Shown here: piece by piece, positions 1 to 6,089 of the stretch
How positions within the stretch are numbered: position 1 is the stretch's first letter
Layout of the letters: each line of letters begins with the position of its first letter
Origin: JAWLFI01 sp041685645
GTDB lineage: Bacteria > Bacteroidota > Bacteroidia > Chitinophagales > Saprospiraceae
Length of the DNA stretch: 6,089 nucleotides
NCBI GenBank assembly: GCA_041685645.1
Contig: JAWLFI010000153.1
Coordinates: 1-6,089, forward strand
Direction of reading: 5' to 3'
Notes under the pieces: model-generated
What the model saw: the letters and a program-made list of their open reading frames with translations, nothing else
Database searches by the model: none
What the model was told of the DNA's origin: nothing
Made by a program: the position numbers and the translations under genes

Positions 1-38
1 AAGGTGAATCTGTAATTCTGGTTTTATTTTAATTTTTT

Positions 39-227
39 GGGCGTGCCCCCTCGCTTGTCCCCTGGCCAGCTCGGGGTCGGTCCCCTCCGCAGTTCGCGGC
101 TTTTACCCTCGAGCCGCCTCATGCCTGCGCAGAGGCGGTCTCGGACCGCTCCGTCCTCGCAGAGCTACCGCTCTGCATCGGACTGCTGGACGCCTTCGGG
201 TCCAGCATGCTCCGGGCACCTCACGCG
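39..227. repeat. GC-rich, multi-hairpin intergenic element (candidate dispersed repeat or structured RNA)
   Basis: Seen directly: positions 41-226 are about 70% GC (131 of 186 bases counted), with A/T-rich sequence on both sides. The ends are complementary: GCGTG at 41-45 pairs with CACGC at 222-226, and CCC at 46-48 can extend the pairing to GGG at 214-216. Inside are consecutive hairpins: CCCC/GGGG plus GCT/AGC (47-55 with 68-76); CCGC/GCGG (87-90 with 96-99); a 10-bp stem with one bulge (111-120 with 132-142), whose loop holds a further TGC/GCA pairing; a perfect 7-bp stem GCAGAGC/GCTCTGC with loop TACC (159-176); and GCTGGA/TCCAGC (185-190 with 201-206) capped by a cTTCGg tetraloop. From memory, GC-rich intergenic blocks opening GGGCGTGCC and closing near CTCACGC recur in Bacteroidota genomes, but I could not verify this. 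It contains a 103-codon open frame that I do not regard as a gene. Function is unknown; it could be a REP-like repeat, a transcription boundary or an RNA. Confidence 0.6.
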
Positions 228-265
228 AATATCTTGTATAATACTCTCCTTTAATTTTGCACTTC

Positions 266-282
266 CTGCATACGGTATGCAG
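266..282. other. Short hairpin downstream of the aminotransferase gene, possible weak terminator
   Basis: CTGCATA (266-272) pairs with TATGCAG (276-282) around a 3-base loop, about 30 bases past the aminotransferase stop codon in that gene's direction of transcription. It is not followed by a U-tract on the minus strand, so it is not a classical intrinsic terminator; the next sequence in that direction is the GC-rich element. It may protect the 3' end of the mRNA or be incidental. Confidence 0.35.
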
Positions 283-311
283 CCCCTTTTAGGTATTTCT
301 TTTAGTGAGAA

Positions 312-1508
312 TTATCGAAGGAGTTGCACAGCTTTCTCAATTTGTTGAAGAGCAGCCCTGATATCACTAACTGAAGCGGCATAAGATATTCTGATGCACT
401 CATCATTACCGAAAGCACTGCCGGCCACTGTGGCTACTTTAGCTTCCTGCAATAAAAATGCGGCAAACTCCTCTGAGTTTTGGATGGTTTCTCCTCCATG
501 GGATTTTCCAAAGTAAGAAGAAACATTCGGGAAAATATAGAATGCGCCTTGCGGATGATTGGCTTCAATGCCCGGTATCTGCTGCAACAATTCAACAATT
601 AAATCTCGGCGCTGCTGAAAAGACTCTTTCATTTCTCGAGGTGCAGACAAGGACTCATTGAGTGCAAAGGCTCCGGCCATTTGAGAAAAAGTGGTGGCTC
701 CCGAAGTGAATTGTCCCTGAATCTTGGCACAGGCTTGTGCAATGGCTTTGGGCGCCCCCATATATCCCAATCTCCAGCCCGTCATCGCAAATCCTTTTGA
801 AAAGCCATTTACGGTCACGACCTGTTCTTTCATTCCCGGAAATTGAGCGAGGCTGACATGATCGCCCTGGAAATTGATATACTCGTAGATTTCATCTGAA
901 ACAACAACGACGTCGGGATACTTTCTGATGACCTGTGCCAGTGCCGATAGTTCTTCTTTTGAATATACGGATCCGGTGGGGTTGCAGGGAGAGGAATAGA
1001 TGATCATTTTGGTCTTATCAGATATATGGCGCTCTAAGGTCTCCGCATCTACCTTAAAGTCCTGTTCAATGCCTGCTTGCACTAGTGTAGTTTTTGCGCC
1101 GGTTAAATACACAATATCCTTATAGCTCACCCAGTAGGGAGCGAAGAGTAAGACTTCATCTTCCGGATTGAGGAGTGAAAAACATAAATTGGCTATACTT
1201 TGCTTGGCGCCATTGGAAACTACGATTTCCTCCGGGCTATACTCAATTTTATTCTCCCTTTTGAACTTGTCACTGATGGCTTGTCTTAGCTGCGGCATTC
1301 CCGGCACGGGCGAATACTTAGTGTACCCATCGTTCAAAGCGCGATATGCAGCTTCTTTAATTGCTTTTGGTGTATCAAAGTCAGGCTCTCCTAATGACAA
1401 GCTAATAATGTTTTCTCCCCTGGATACTAAATCTCTGGCTATCTGCGCCATTCGCAGAGTGGCGGATTCCGTCATGCCTTCTACGAGTCGCGATAAATTA
1501 TTCTTCAT
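312..1508 (-). CDS. PLP-dependent class I aminotransferase, aspartate aminotransferase type
   Basis: A complete 398-residue fold-type I aminotransferase, probably cytosolic, expected to exchange amino groups between aspartate or related amino acids and 2-oxoglutarate using pyridoxal phosphate. Landmarks are the GEPDFDTP motif (40-47), substrate-loop YSPVPG (65-70), PYW with Trp126 that stacks on PLP in this family, CNPTG with Asn176, SDEIYE with Asp205 and Tyr208, the Schiff-base lysine Lys238 in SKGFAMTGWR, phosphate-binding Arg246, and C-terminal Arg373 in CIRISYA, which normally binds the substrate alpha-carboxylate. All key residues are present and the length is typical of the Thermus/Bacillus-like Ib subgroup. 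The ATG at 1508 gives the normal N-terminus; the leader just before it is A-rich with no clear Shine-Dalgarno sequence. The gene stands alone, divergent from the rightward operon. Related Ib enzymes can also act on aromatic amino acids or prephenate, so the exact substrate is inferred; the fold and activity class are secure. Confidence 0.93.
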   Translation of the reverse strand: MKNNLSRLVEGMTESATLRMAQIARDLVSRGENIISLSLGEPDFDTPKAIKEAAYRALNDGYTKYSPVPGMPQLRQAISDKFKRENKIEYSPEEIVVSNGAKQSIANLCFSLLNPEDEVLLFAPYWVSYKDIVYLTGAKTTLVQAGIEQDFKVDAETLERHISDKTKMIIYSSPCNPTGSVYSKEELSALAQVIRKYPDVVVVSDEIYEYINFQGDHVSLAQFPGMKEQVVTVNGFSKGFAMTGWRLGYMGAPKAIAQACAKIQGQFTSGATTFSQMAGAFALNESLSAPREMKESFQQRRDLIVELLQQIPGIEANHPQGAFYIFPNVSSYFGKSHGGETIQNSEEFAAFLLQEAKVATVAGSAFGNDECIRISYAASVSDIRAALQQIEKAVQLLR

Positions 1509-1530
1509 GCTTTATTTTTTCACTTCTCTC

Positions 1531-1538
1531 CAAATGTA
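1531..1538 (-). promoter_or_regulatory. Candidate Bacteroidota -7 promoter box for the aminotransferase gene
   Basis: Read on the minus strand this is TACATTTG, an exact match to the TAnnTTTG -7 element known from Bacteroidota, ending 22 bases before the ATG at 1508. Transcription from here would give a leader of roughly 15 bases. A TTTG lies upstream (minus-strand reading of 1553-1556), but the spacing of 14 bases is shorter than the usual -33/-7 distance, so only the -7 box is well supported. Confidence 0.45.
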
Positions 1539-1590
1539 ACAGTTTTAAATATCAAACGCATAGGAGAGGAGAATGGTTTTTTACTCAAAT

Positions 1591-1625
1591 TTCAGAAATA
1601 TGGACATCCGCCATAAATTTCTGAA
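1591..1625. promoter_or_regulatory. Imperfect palindrome in the divergent intergenic region, possible operator
   Basis: TTCAGAAAT (1591-1599) is a perfect 9-base inverted match to ATTTCTGAA (1617-1625). The pairing continues inward as ATGG (1600-1603) with CCAT (1611-1614), leaving two unpaired A residues (1615-1616) and a 7-base loop. No T-tract follows on either strand, so it does not look like a terminator. It lies about 50 bases upstream of the aminotransferase -7 box and about 180 bases before the rightward gene, a position that would suit a regulator-binding site or an RNA hairpin in the leader of the rightward transcript. Confidence 0.4.
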
Positions 1626-1784
1626 GTGGAAGAACAAATAGGGAGTAACTCAAATAGGAGGGGGTTTTGTCATAGACATTTCCTTTCCCCAAAGAGTAGT
1701 TTCCCCCTCGCTGAATTTCTAACAACTGATTTGTATTTGGCTTAGTGAAAGACATTATCCTAATAAATTTTTTTTCCTTTACTT

Positions 1785-1800
1785 TATGGTTGTTATATTG
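1785..1800 (+). promoter_or_regulatory. Weak -7-like sequence before the GT-C/TPR gene
   Basis: TATGGTTG (1785-1792) matches TAnnTTTG with one mismatch, and TATATTG (1794-1800) resembles the same box with one base missing. I find no convincing -33 partner at the expected distance. Both lie so close to the ATG at 1806 that the leader would be nearly absent. The true start of the rightward transcript may lie further upstream in the 1630-1780 region; TGTATTTG at 1732-1739 is another one-mismatch candidate. Confidence 0.2.
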
Positions 1801-1805
1801 AACTC

Positions 1806-3989
1806 ATGAAAAAATCAAATACTGGAACCAAAGGAAAAAATGGTCGAACGGGAATTTGGGCGGCACTATCGACCACTACTCATTCTTTTGAGCAAGCGAT
1901 GTCGTGGAAACGAGTGTTTTGGGTTCTTGCTGCACTATCCTTGATCACCTTTGTCTCAGGCTCATTCCAGGCCGGAATTAGTGGGGATGAAGATGTGCAG
2001 GTTCCCTATGGTGAGAAGGCTTTAGACTTTTATGCCAGTTGGGGGGAAGACACTTCAGTATTTAAGAGTAAGAAAGGGGATGCCATTCGATATTATGGAG
2101 GAGGTTTTGAAGTTCCGGTTACGCTGATATCAAAAGCCTTCGGTATCGATATTGAAAGTAGGTCTTATTTTCACCTCCGCCATCTTTTGTTAGCACTATT
2201 GGGTTGGTTGTCCGTGTTGTGTGCCGGTGGAATTGCCAGGATGTTAGGGGGGTGGAGAACCGCTGTGATTGCTTTGGTTCTCTTGTGGTTGTCACCTCGG
2301 TTTTTCGGACATGCCATGATGAACCCCAAAGATATTCCCTTTGCCGCCGGATATATAGGGAGTATATTTTTCATGTTTCGGATTTTCAAAAATCTGCCGA
2401 AGTTCTCAAGATGGGATGTCGTGGGTTTGTTAGTGGCTCTGGGGTATAGTTTGTCTGTTCGGGTAGGAGCAGTTCTGATATTTATTTATTTCATTGCTTT
2501 TTTCATAGCATTTATTCTAGCTAAAAACTGGGCCAGTAGCGGAAAGGAATATTCAGTGGCACAAGTATGGCCTGCTTTTGTGGCCCCAATTGTGGGGGGC
2601 TTTGTCCTGGGCGTTTTATTTTGGCCCTACGGACTGTTGAGTCCGATTGCACACACCGTAGAGAGTTTGACCACTTTTACAGAATTTCCCGTCAGTATAA
2701 ATGTCCTTTTCCGGGGCGATATGGTTTGGTCCAGTGATATTCCCTTTGAATATTTATTCGTTTGGATCGGATCTACCGTTCCCATTACCTTTCTTCTAGG
2801 GGTACTTTTGTTTTTAATATCCGGTGTTTATCTTTTTAAGAAGGGACCTACATTCTTATTGTTATGTAATATTTTCGTAGTCCTTTTCCCACTATTTTAC
2901 GTGGTGTATAAAGACTCGCCACTATATGACGGTTGGAGACACTTTAATTTTATATATGTGGCCGCCGTACCGCTCATTGCCCTGGCCTGGGATGTTTTTG
3001 GTCAGTGGATCAATCGTCGGTGGAAGGGGCAATATTTAGCCTATTCTCTGTTTTTCTTGTTATCACTTGAGCCTGCTTATCACATCGCCACGAACCTTTC
3101 TATTCCTTATGTATATTTTAACCCAATTGTCGGCGGAACGTCCGGTGCCTTTGGTGAGTTCGAGATGGATTATTGGGGGACTAGTACGAGAAAGGCTGTC
3201 GAGGCAATGGAGGATCGGGGGATACTTCACGAAGACATGGAAGAGAAGATCGTCATTGGGGTCAATTTTAGTTATGGCGTTAGGCATTGGCTCAAGCCCA
3301 AATACGCTGAACATGTAAAGCTAAAATATACTCGGTATAGAGAGCGGTACAACTCAGATTGGGATTACGCTATATTTGTTGGTCGGTTTATGGATGGAGC
3401 GCATATGAAAGCGATTGACTGGCCGGGGTCCGTTCGGGTTCTGGAATCCATTACAGTCAATGATGAGCCTGTTTGCGCTATTTTTAGGCGGGGAGAGGAA
3501 TTCGCTTTTGAAGGAATAAGCGCCTTTCGAGCCGGAAACACTGAATTGGCCAAAGAACTCCTGAAAAAGGAAATTAGTTATGACCCCAAAAACGAGTTGG
3601 CCTACTTTACTCTGGGAGAGCTATATTTACAAGAAGGTCAAAACAAAGCTGCCATTTCTTATTTTGAGGAATCTTTGCGACTGAACCCACATGATCAACA
3701 GTTGATTCAGCGCTTGTCCACGACTTATCTGAATGATGGGCAAGTGGACAAGGCTGAGCGCCTGCTAAAAGAAAATGTCCAGCGGAACCCTAAAGATTAC
3801 GCGAGCTACTATTATTTAGCCTTAATACACGCTCAGACACAGCGATTGAACACGGCAGCGGAATACATAGAGCAATCCATAGATGCCAATCCAAATTTTA
3901 GAGAAGCTTATGGCCTGGGTGCTCAAATCTACGAGGCATTAGGCAATGAGTCCAAAGCCTCTTATTACGAAACACTATCAAAGCAATAG
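1806..3989 (+). CDS. GT-C/PMT-like membrane glycosyltransferase with C-terminal TPR repeats
   Basis: A 727-residue membrane protein that probably transfers a sugar from a polyprenyl-phosphate carrier on the outer face of the inner membrane. It has a basic cytosolic N-terminus (1-35), a first membrane segment at about 37-55, then roughly nine more (about 124-144, 150-166, 178-195, 204-239 as two, 254-274, 316-343, 348-368, 380-398, 408-425). Directly after the first segment comes the acidic motif GDED (60-63), where PMT/ArnT-like enzymes carry their catalytic acidic residues; NPKDIPFA (173-180) and YDGWRHF (374-380) look like further conserved loops. Residues 430-560 form a soluble region. From 563 to the end are five TPR units in 34-residue register (563-596, 597-630, 631-664, 665-698, 699-727), each with the small-residue and NP-type pattern. 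The acceptor and sugar are unknown. The ATG at 1806 keeps the positive-inside N-terminus; no Shine-Dalgarno is visible. The stop is 3 bases before the next start. GT39 assignment is by pattern only. Confidence 0.78.
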   Translation: MKKSNTGTKGKNGRTGIWAALSTTTHSFEQAMSWKRVFWVLAALSLITFVSGSFQAGISGDEDVQVPYGEKALDFYASWGEDTSVFKSKKGDAIRYYGGGFEVPVTLISKAFGIDIESRSYFHLRHLLLALLGWLSVLCAGGIARMLGGWRTAVIALVLLWLSPRFFGHAMMNPKDIPFAAGYIGSIFFMFRIFKNLPKFSRWDVVGLLVALGYSLSVRVGAVLIFIYFIAFFIAFILAKNWASSGKEYSVAQVWPAFVAPIVGGFVLGVLFWPYGLLSPIAHTVESLTTFTEFPVSINVLFRGDMVWSSDIPFEYLFVWIGSTVPITFLLGVLLFLISGVYLFKKGPTFLLLCNIFVVLFPLFYVVYKDSPLYDGWRHFNFIYVAAVPLIALAWDVFGQWINRRWKGQYLAYSLFFLLSLEPAYHIATNLSIPYVYFNPIVGGTSGAFGEFEMDYWGTSTRKAVEAMEDRGILHEDMEEKIVIGVNFSYGVRHWLKPKYAEHVKLKYTRYRERYNSDWDYAIFVGRFMDGAHMKAIDWPGSVRVLESITVNDEPVCAIFRRGEEFAFEGISAFRAGNTELAKELLKKEISYDPKNELAYFTLGELYLQEGQNKAAISYFEESLRLNPHDQQLIQRLSTTYLNDGQVDKAERLLKENVQRNPKDYASYYYLALIHAQTQRLNTAAEYIEQSIDANPNFREAYGLGAQIYEALGNESKASYYETLSKQ

Positions 3990-3992
3990 AGA

Positions 3993-5537
3993 ATGAATAA
4001 TGATGCTATCGAGCGATTGAAAAAAAAGAAGAAGGAAGCCCATTTAGGCGGCGGAGAAGCGAGGATTAAGAAACAACACGAAAAGGGAAAACTGACGGCC
4101 CGGGAGCGAATTGAGCTCCTCCTCGATCCCGGTTCCTTCGAAGAGATTGGCATGATGGTTACTCACCGATCGACGGATTTTGGAATGGAAAATAAAAAGT
4201 TCTTAGGTGATGGAGTCGTAACGGGATACGGTACAATATCCGGTAGGCTCATCTACATATTTGCCCAGGATTTTACCGTTTTTGGCGGTGCATTGAGTGA
4301 AACTCACGCAGAAAAGATATGTAAGGTCATGGATCTCGCTTTATCCAATCTTGCTCCCATTATTGGTTTGAATGACTCAGGTGGAGCGAGAATCCAAGAG
4401 GGAGTGAGTTCTTTGGGAGGCTATGCTGATATCTTTTACAGGAACACTTTAGTCTCCGGTAAGATTCCACAAATCTCAGCCATAATGGGGCCTTGTGCTG
4501 GTGGTGCTGTATACTCTCCAGCTATTACTGATTTTACTATTATGGTAGATCAAACGTCCTACATGTTCGTTACCGGCCCCAATGTAGTTAAAACAGTGAC
4601 CAATGAGGAAGTAACCGCTGAGGAATTGGGAGGTGCTCAAACACACGCATCAAAAAGTGGAGTGACTCATTTAGTGGCAAACAATGAAGTGGACTGTATT
4701 GAAAAGCTCAAACAATTACTTTCCTATTTGCCTCAGAATTGCGACAGAGAGGTACCCCGACTTCCCTATGACCTGCAGGATGAAATTCGTCCCGATCTGG
4801 ATCGAGTTGTGCCTGAAAACCCCAATCAACCCTACGATATAAAAGATGTGATAAAGGGAGTTTGTGATGAAGACTCATTTTTTGAAATCCATCCGGATTT
4901 TGCGGAAAATATCGTGGTGGGTTTCTCGCGTCTTGCGGGGCGTTCAATTGGCGTTGTGGCCAACCAGCCATTCAGTCTGGCGGGTGTGTTAGACGTGGAC
5001 TCAAGCCGCAAGGGAGCCCGCTTTGTTCGCTTTTGCGATGCCTTTAATATCCCCCTGCTAGTTTTTGTAGATGTCCCCGGCTTTTTGCCCGGAACCGATC
5101 AAGAGTGGAATGGAATTATCTCTAACGGAGCTAAATTATTGTATGCATTTTCGGAAGCCACTGTGCCACGAATGACAGTGATTACGCGGAAGGCATATGG
5201 GGGTGCTTACGATGTGATGAACTCAAAGCATATCGGTGCTGACATGAACTTTGCCTGGCCCTCGGCAGAAATTGCAGTAATGGGGGCGAAGGGCGCGAGT
5301 GAAATTATTTTCAGAAAGGAAATACAGGCCTCAGACGACCCTGAACAACACTTAGCTCAGAGAGAAAAGGAGTATGCTGAGAAGTTTGCTCACCCTTATC
5401 GGGCAGCTGAACGTGGATTTATCGATGAAATAATTGAACCTAGATTTACTCGCAGAAAATTGATCAAAGCCTTCGACGTAAGTCAACATAAATCGGTTCC
5501 TCGTGTTAATAAGAAACATGGTAACATTCCACTTTAA
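3993..5537 (+). CDS. pccB: Acyl-CoA carboxylase carboxyltransferase (beta) subunit, probably propionyl-CoA carboxylase
   Basis: A complete 514-residue carboxyltransferase subunit, cytosolic, which moves the carboxyl group from biotin carried on a partner subunit to an acyl-CoA, probably propionyl-CoA giving methylmalonyl-CoA. The N-terminal crotonase-like domain (about 1-260) carries KGKLTARERI (31-40), FGGALSETHAEKI (97-109), NDSGGARIQEG (127-137) and the oxyanion-hole segment GPCAGGAVYSPA (166-177). The C-terminal domain (about 275-514) carries VDVPGFLPGTDQEW (359-372), KAYGGAYDVM (400-409), FAWPSAEIAVMGAKGA (420-435) and ends in the family-typical KKHGNIPL. Asp407 in GGAYDV appears to match the aspartate linked to propionyl-CoA preference in Streptomyces PccB. 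The biotin carboxylase/biotin carrier partner is not in this window. The start is 3 bases after the upstream stop, pointing to co-transcription. Methylmalonyl-CoA decarboxylase alpha subunits are close homologues, but no sodium-pump neighbours are seen here. Confidence 0.92.
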   Translation: MNNDAIERLKKKKKEAHLGGGEARIKKQHEKGKLTARERIELLLDPGSFEEIGMMVTHRSTDFGMENKKFLGDGVVTGYGTISGRLIYIFAQDFTVFGGALSETHAEKICKVMDLALSNLAPIIGLNDSGGARIQEGVSSLGGYADIFYRNTLVSGKIPQISAIMGPCAGGAVYSPAITDFTIMVDQTSYMFVTGPNVVKTVTNEEVTAEELGGAQTHASKSGVTHLVANNEVDCIEKLKQLLSYLPQNCDREVPRLPYDLQDEIRPDLDRVVPENPNQPYDIKDVIKGVCDEDSFFEIHPDFAENIVVGFSRLAGRSIGVVANQPFSLAGVLDVDSSRKGARFVRFCDAFNIPLLVFVDVPGFLPGTDQEWNGIISNGAKLLYAFSEATVPRMTVITRKAYGGAYDVMNSKHIGADMNFAWPSAEIAVMGAKGASEIIFRKEIQASDDPEQHLAQREKEYAEKFAHPYRAAERGFIDEIIEPRFTRRKLIKAFDVSQHKSVPRVNKKHGNIPL

Positions 5538-5552
5538 CAATAAAAACAGATT

Positions 5553-6089
5553 ATGAAAAACATTATTTTACTTGCTACACTTTTATTCCTATCCACCATT
5601 TTATGGGGACAAAGTTCAGTCGAAATAGAGAAGCGCCCAATGAATGAAGAAATGCGAGATGCATTTGTATTAAAGTACGATCATAAAGGGCTCAAAGAAA
5701 AGGAGGTGGAAAAGCAATGGGAGAAATTCACCAAATCCTTTGGGGCTAAGGCAAAAAAAGATAAAAGCACAGGTATTTATTTTGCCGATGATGCAGAAAT
5801 CAACTCAATGAGCGACAATACGGTGGATATATATATGAAACTCAATACTCCCAATGACAAAACCCGGGAACTTGTGGTTTGGTATGATTTAGGTGGCTTG
5901 TATTTAGATCGCGATGGAGATAAATCTAGAGTTTCTGCTGGTAAGGATTGGATGTTCTCCTTTTTAGGACACTTAAATACATTGGAAAAAGAGGAGTTAC
6001 TCGATGCGGAAGAAGATCTTTTGAAGGATGTAAAGAAGGAGAATAAAAAGGCTGAAAAATCAGTTAAAAAGATTGAGAAAAAGATCTCC
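5553..6089 (+). CDS. Exported Lys/Glu-rich protein of unknown function (3' end outside the window)
   Basis: An open frame from the ATG at 5553 runs without a stop through the last base, giving the first 179 residues. I do not recognise the family. The N-terminus is a clear signal peptide: MKN, then a hydrophobic stretch (4-18), then WGQSS, with cleavage likely near residues 19-21; no lipobox cysteine is present, so it should be periplasmic, secreted or outer-membrane-associated. Residues 21-75 are highly charged. A compact region at about 74-140 contains IYFADDAEI, a beta-like stretch VDIYMKLN (91-98), ELVVWYDLGGLYLDRDGD (106-123) and KDWMFSFLGHL (131-141). From 144 on the sequence is almost all Glu, Lys and Leu with heptad-like spacing, suggesting the start of a coiled coil. 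It begins 15 bases after the carboxylase stop, behind an A-rich leader without a Shine-Dalgarno sequence, so it probably belongs to the same operon. There is no sign of frame damage. Confidence 0.8.
   Translation, partial: MKNIILLATLLFLSTILWGQSSVEIEKRPMNEEMRDAFVLKYDHKGLKEKEVEKQWEKFTKSFGAKAKKDKSTGIYFADDAEINSMSDNTVDIYMKLNTPNDKTRELVVWYDLGGLYLDRDGDKSRVSAGKDWMFSFLGHLNTLEKEELLDAEEDLLKDVKKENKKAEKSVKKIEKKIS

Noticed and set aside
1..38. Possible 3' end of an upstream coding sequence
   Set aside because: All that remains before a stop is 4 to 9 codons in the plus-strand frames checked, too little to support a gene.
39..227. The multi-hairpin block as a CRISPR array, tRNA or integron attC site
   Set aside because: There are no regularly spaced identical repeats, no cloverleaf with a recognisable T-loop or anticodon arm, and no integron core site or integrase gene nearby.
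237..242. TATAAT resembling a sigma-70 -10 box on the plus strand
   Set aside because: It would point into the 3' end of the opposite-strand aminotransferase, has no good -35 partner, and Bacteroidota primary promoters normally use a different -7 sequence.
266..282. Hairpin as an intrinsic terminator for the aminotransferase
   Set aside because: The stem is present, but no U-tract follows in the minus-strand direction, so I list it only as a hairpin and not as a terminator.
37..348. A 103-codon plus-strand open frame across the GC-rich block
   Set aside because: It lies in strongly palindromic GC-rich sequence that naturally lacks stops, is Ser/Pro/Arg-rich without recognisable domains, and runs into the 3' end of the aminotransferase gene on the opposite strand.
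1168..1539. A 123-codon plus-strand open frame
   Set aside because: It is the antisense of the well-supported aminotransferase coding sequence.

Overview
This window looks like chromosomal DNA from a Bacteroidota bacterium. This is an inference from several signs: start codons preceded by A/T-rich leaders with no clear Shine-Dalgarno sequence, a TAnnTTTG-type -7 box, an exported protein with a signal peptide ending in WGQ, and proteins that read like those of marine or environmental members of the phylum. I cannot place it to family. The genes are of moderate GC, but one block of about 190 bases near the left end is about 70% GC by my count and stands out sharply.

Layout from left to right: (1) positions 1-311 hold no gene. 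They contain a GC-rich, highly foldable element (about 39-227) and a small separate hairpin (266-282). (2) Positions 312-1508, minus strand, encode a complete PLP-dependent class I aminotransferase of the aspartate aminotransferase type. (3) Positions 1509-1805 are a divergent intergenic region with a likely promoter for the aminotransferase, a strong dyad at 1591-1625, and only weak promoter-like sequence for the rightward genes. (4) Positions 1806-3989, plus strand, encode a polytopic GT-C/PMT-like membrane protein with five C-terminal TPR repeats. (5) Positions 3993-5537, plus strand, encode a complete carboxyltransferase (beta) subunit of an acyl-CoA carboxylase, most likely propionyl-CoA carboxylase. 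(6) Positions 5553-6089, plus strand, hold the start of an exported, Lys/Glu-rich protein of unknown function that runs off the window.

The three rightward genes are separated by only 3 and 15 bases and probably form one transcription unit read away from the aminotransferase. Their functions (envelope glycosylation, propionyl-CoA metabolism, an unknown exported protein) do not form an obvious pathway, so the linkage may be simple co-transcription. The enzymes are ordinary. The part least explained by known gene content is the GC-rich structured element at the left end, which has the look of a dispersed intergenic repeat or a structured RNA. I see no CRISPR array, tRNA, rRNA, transposase or defence system.
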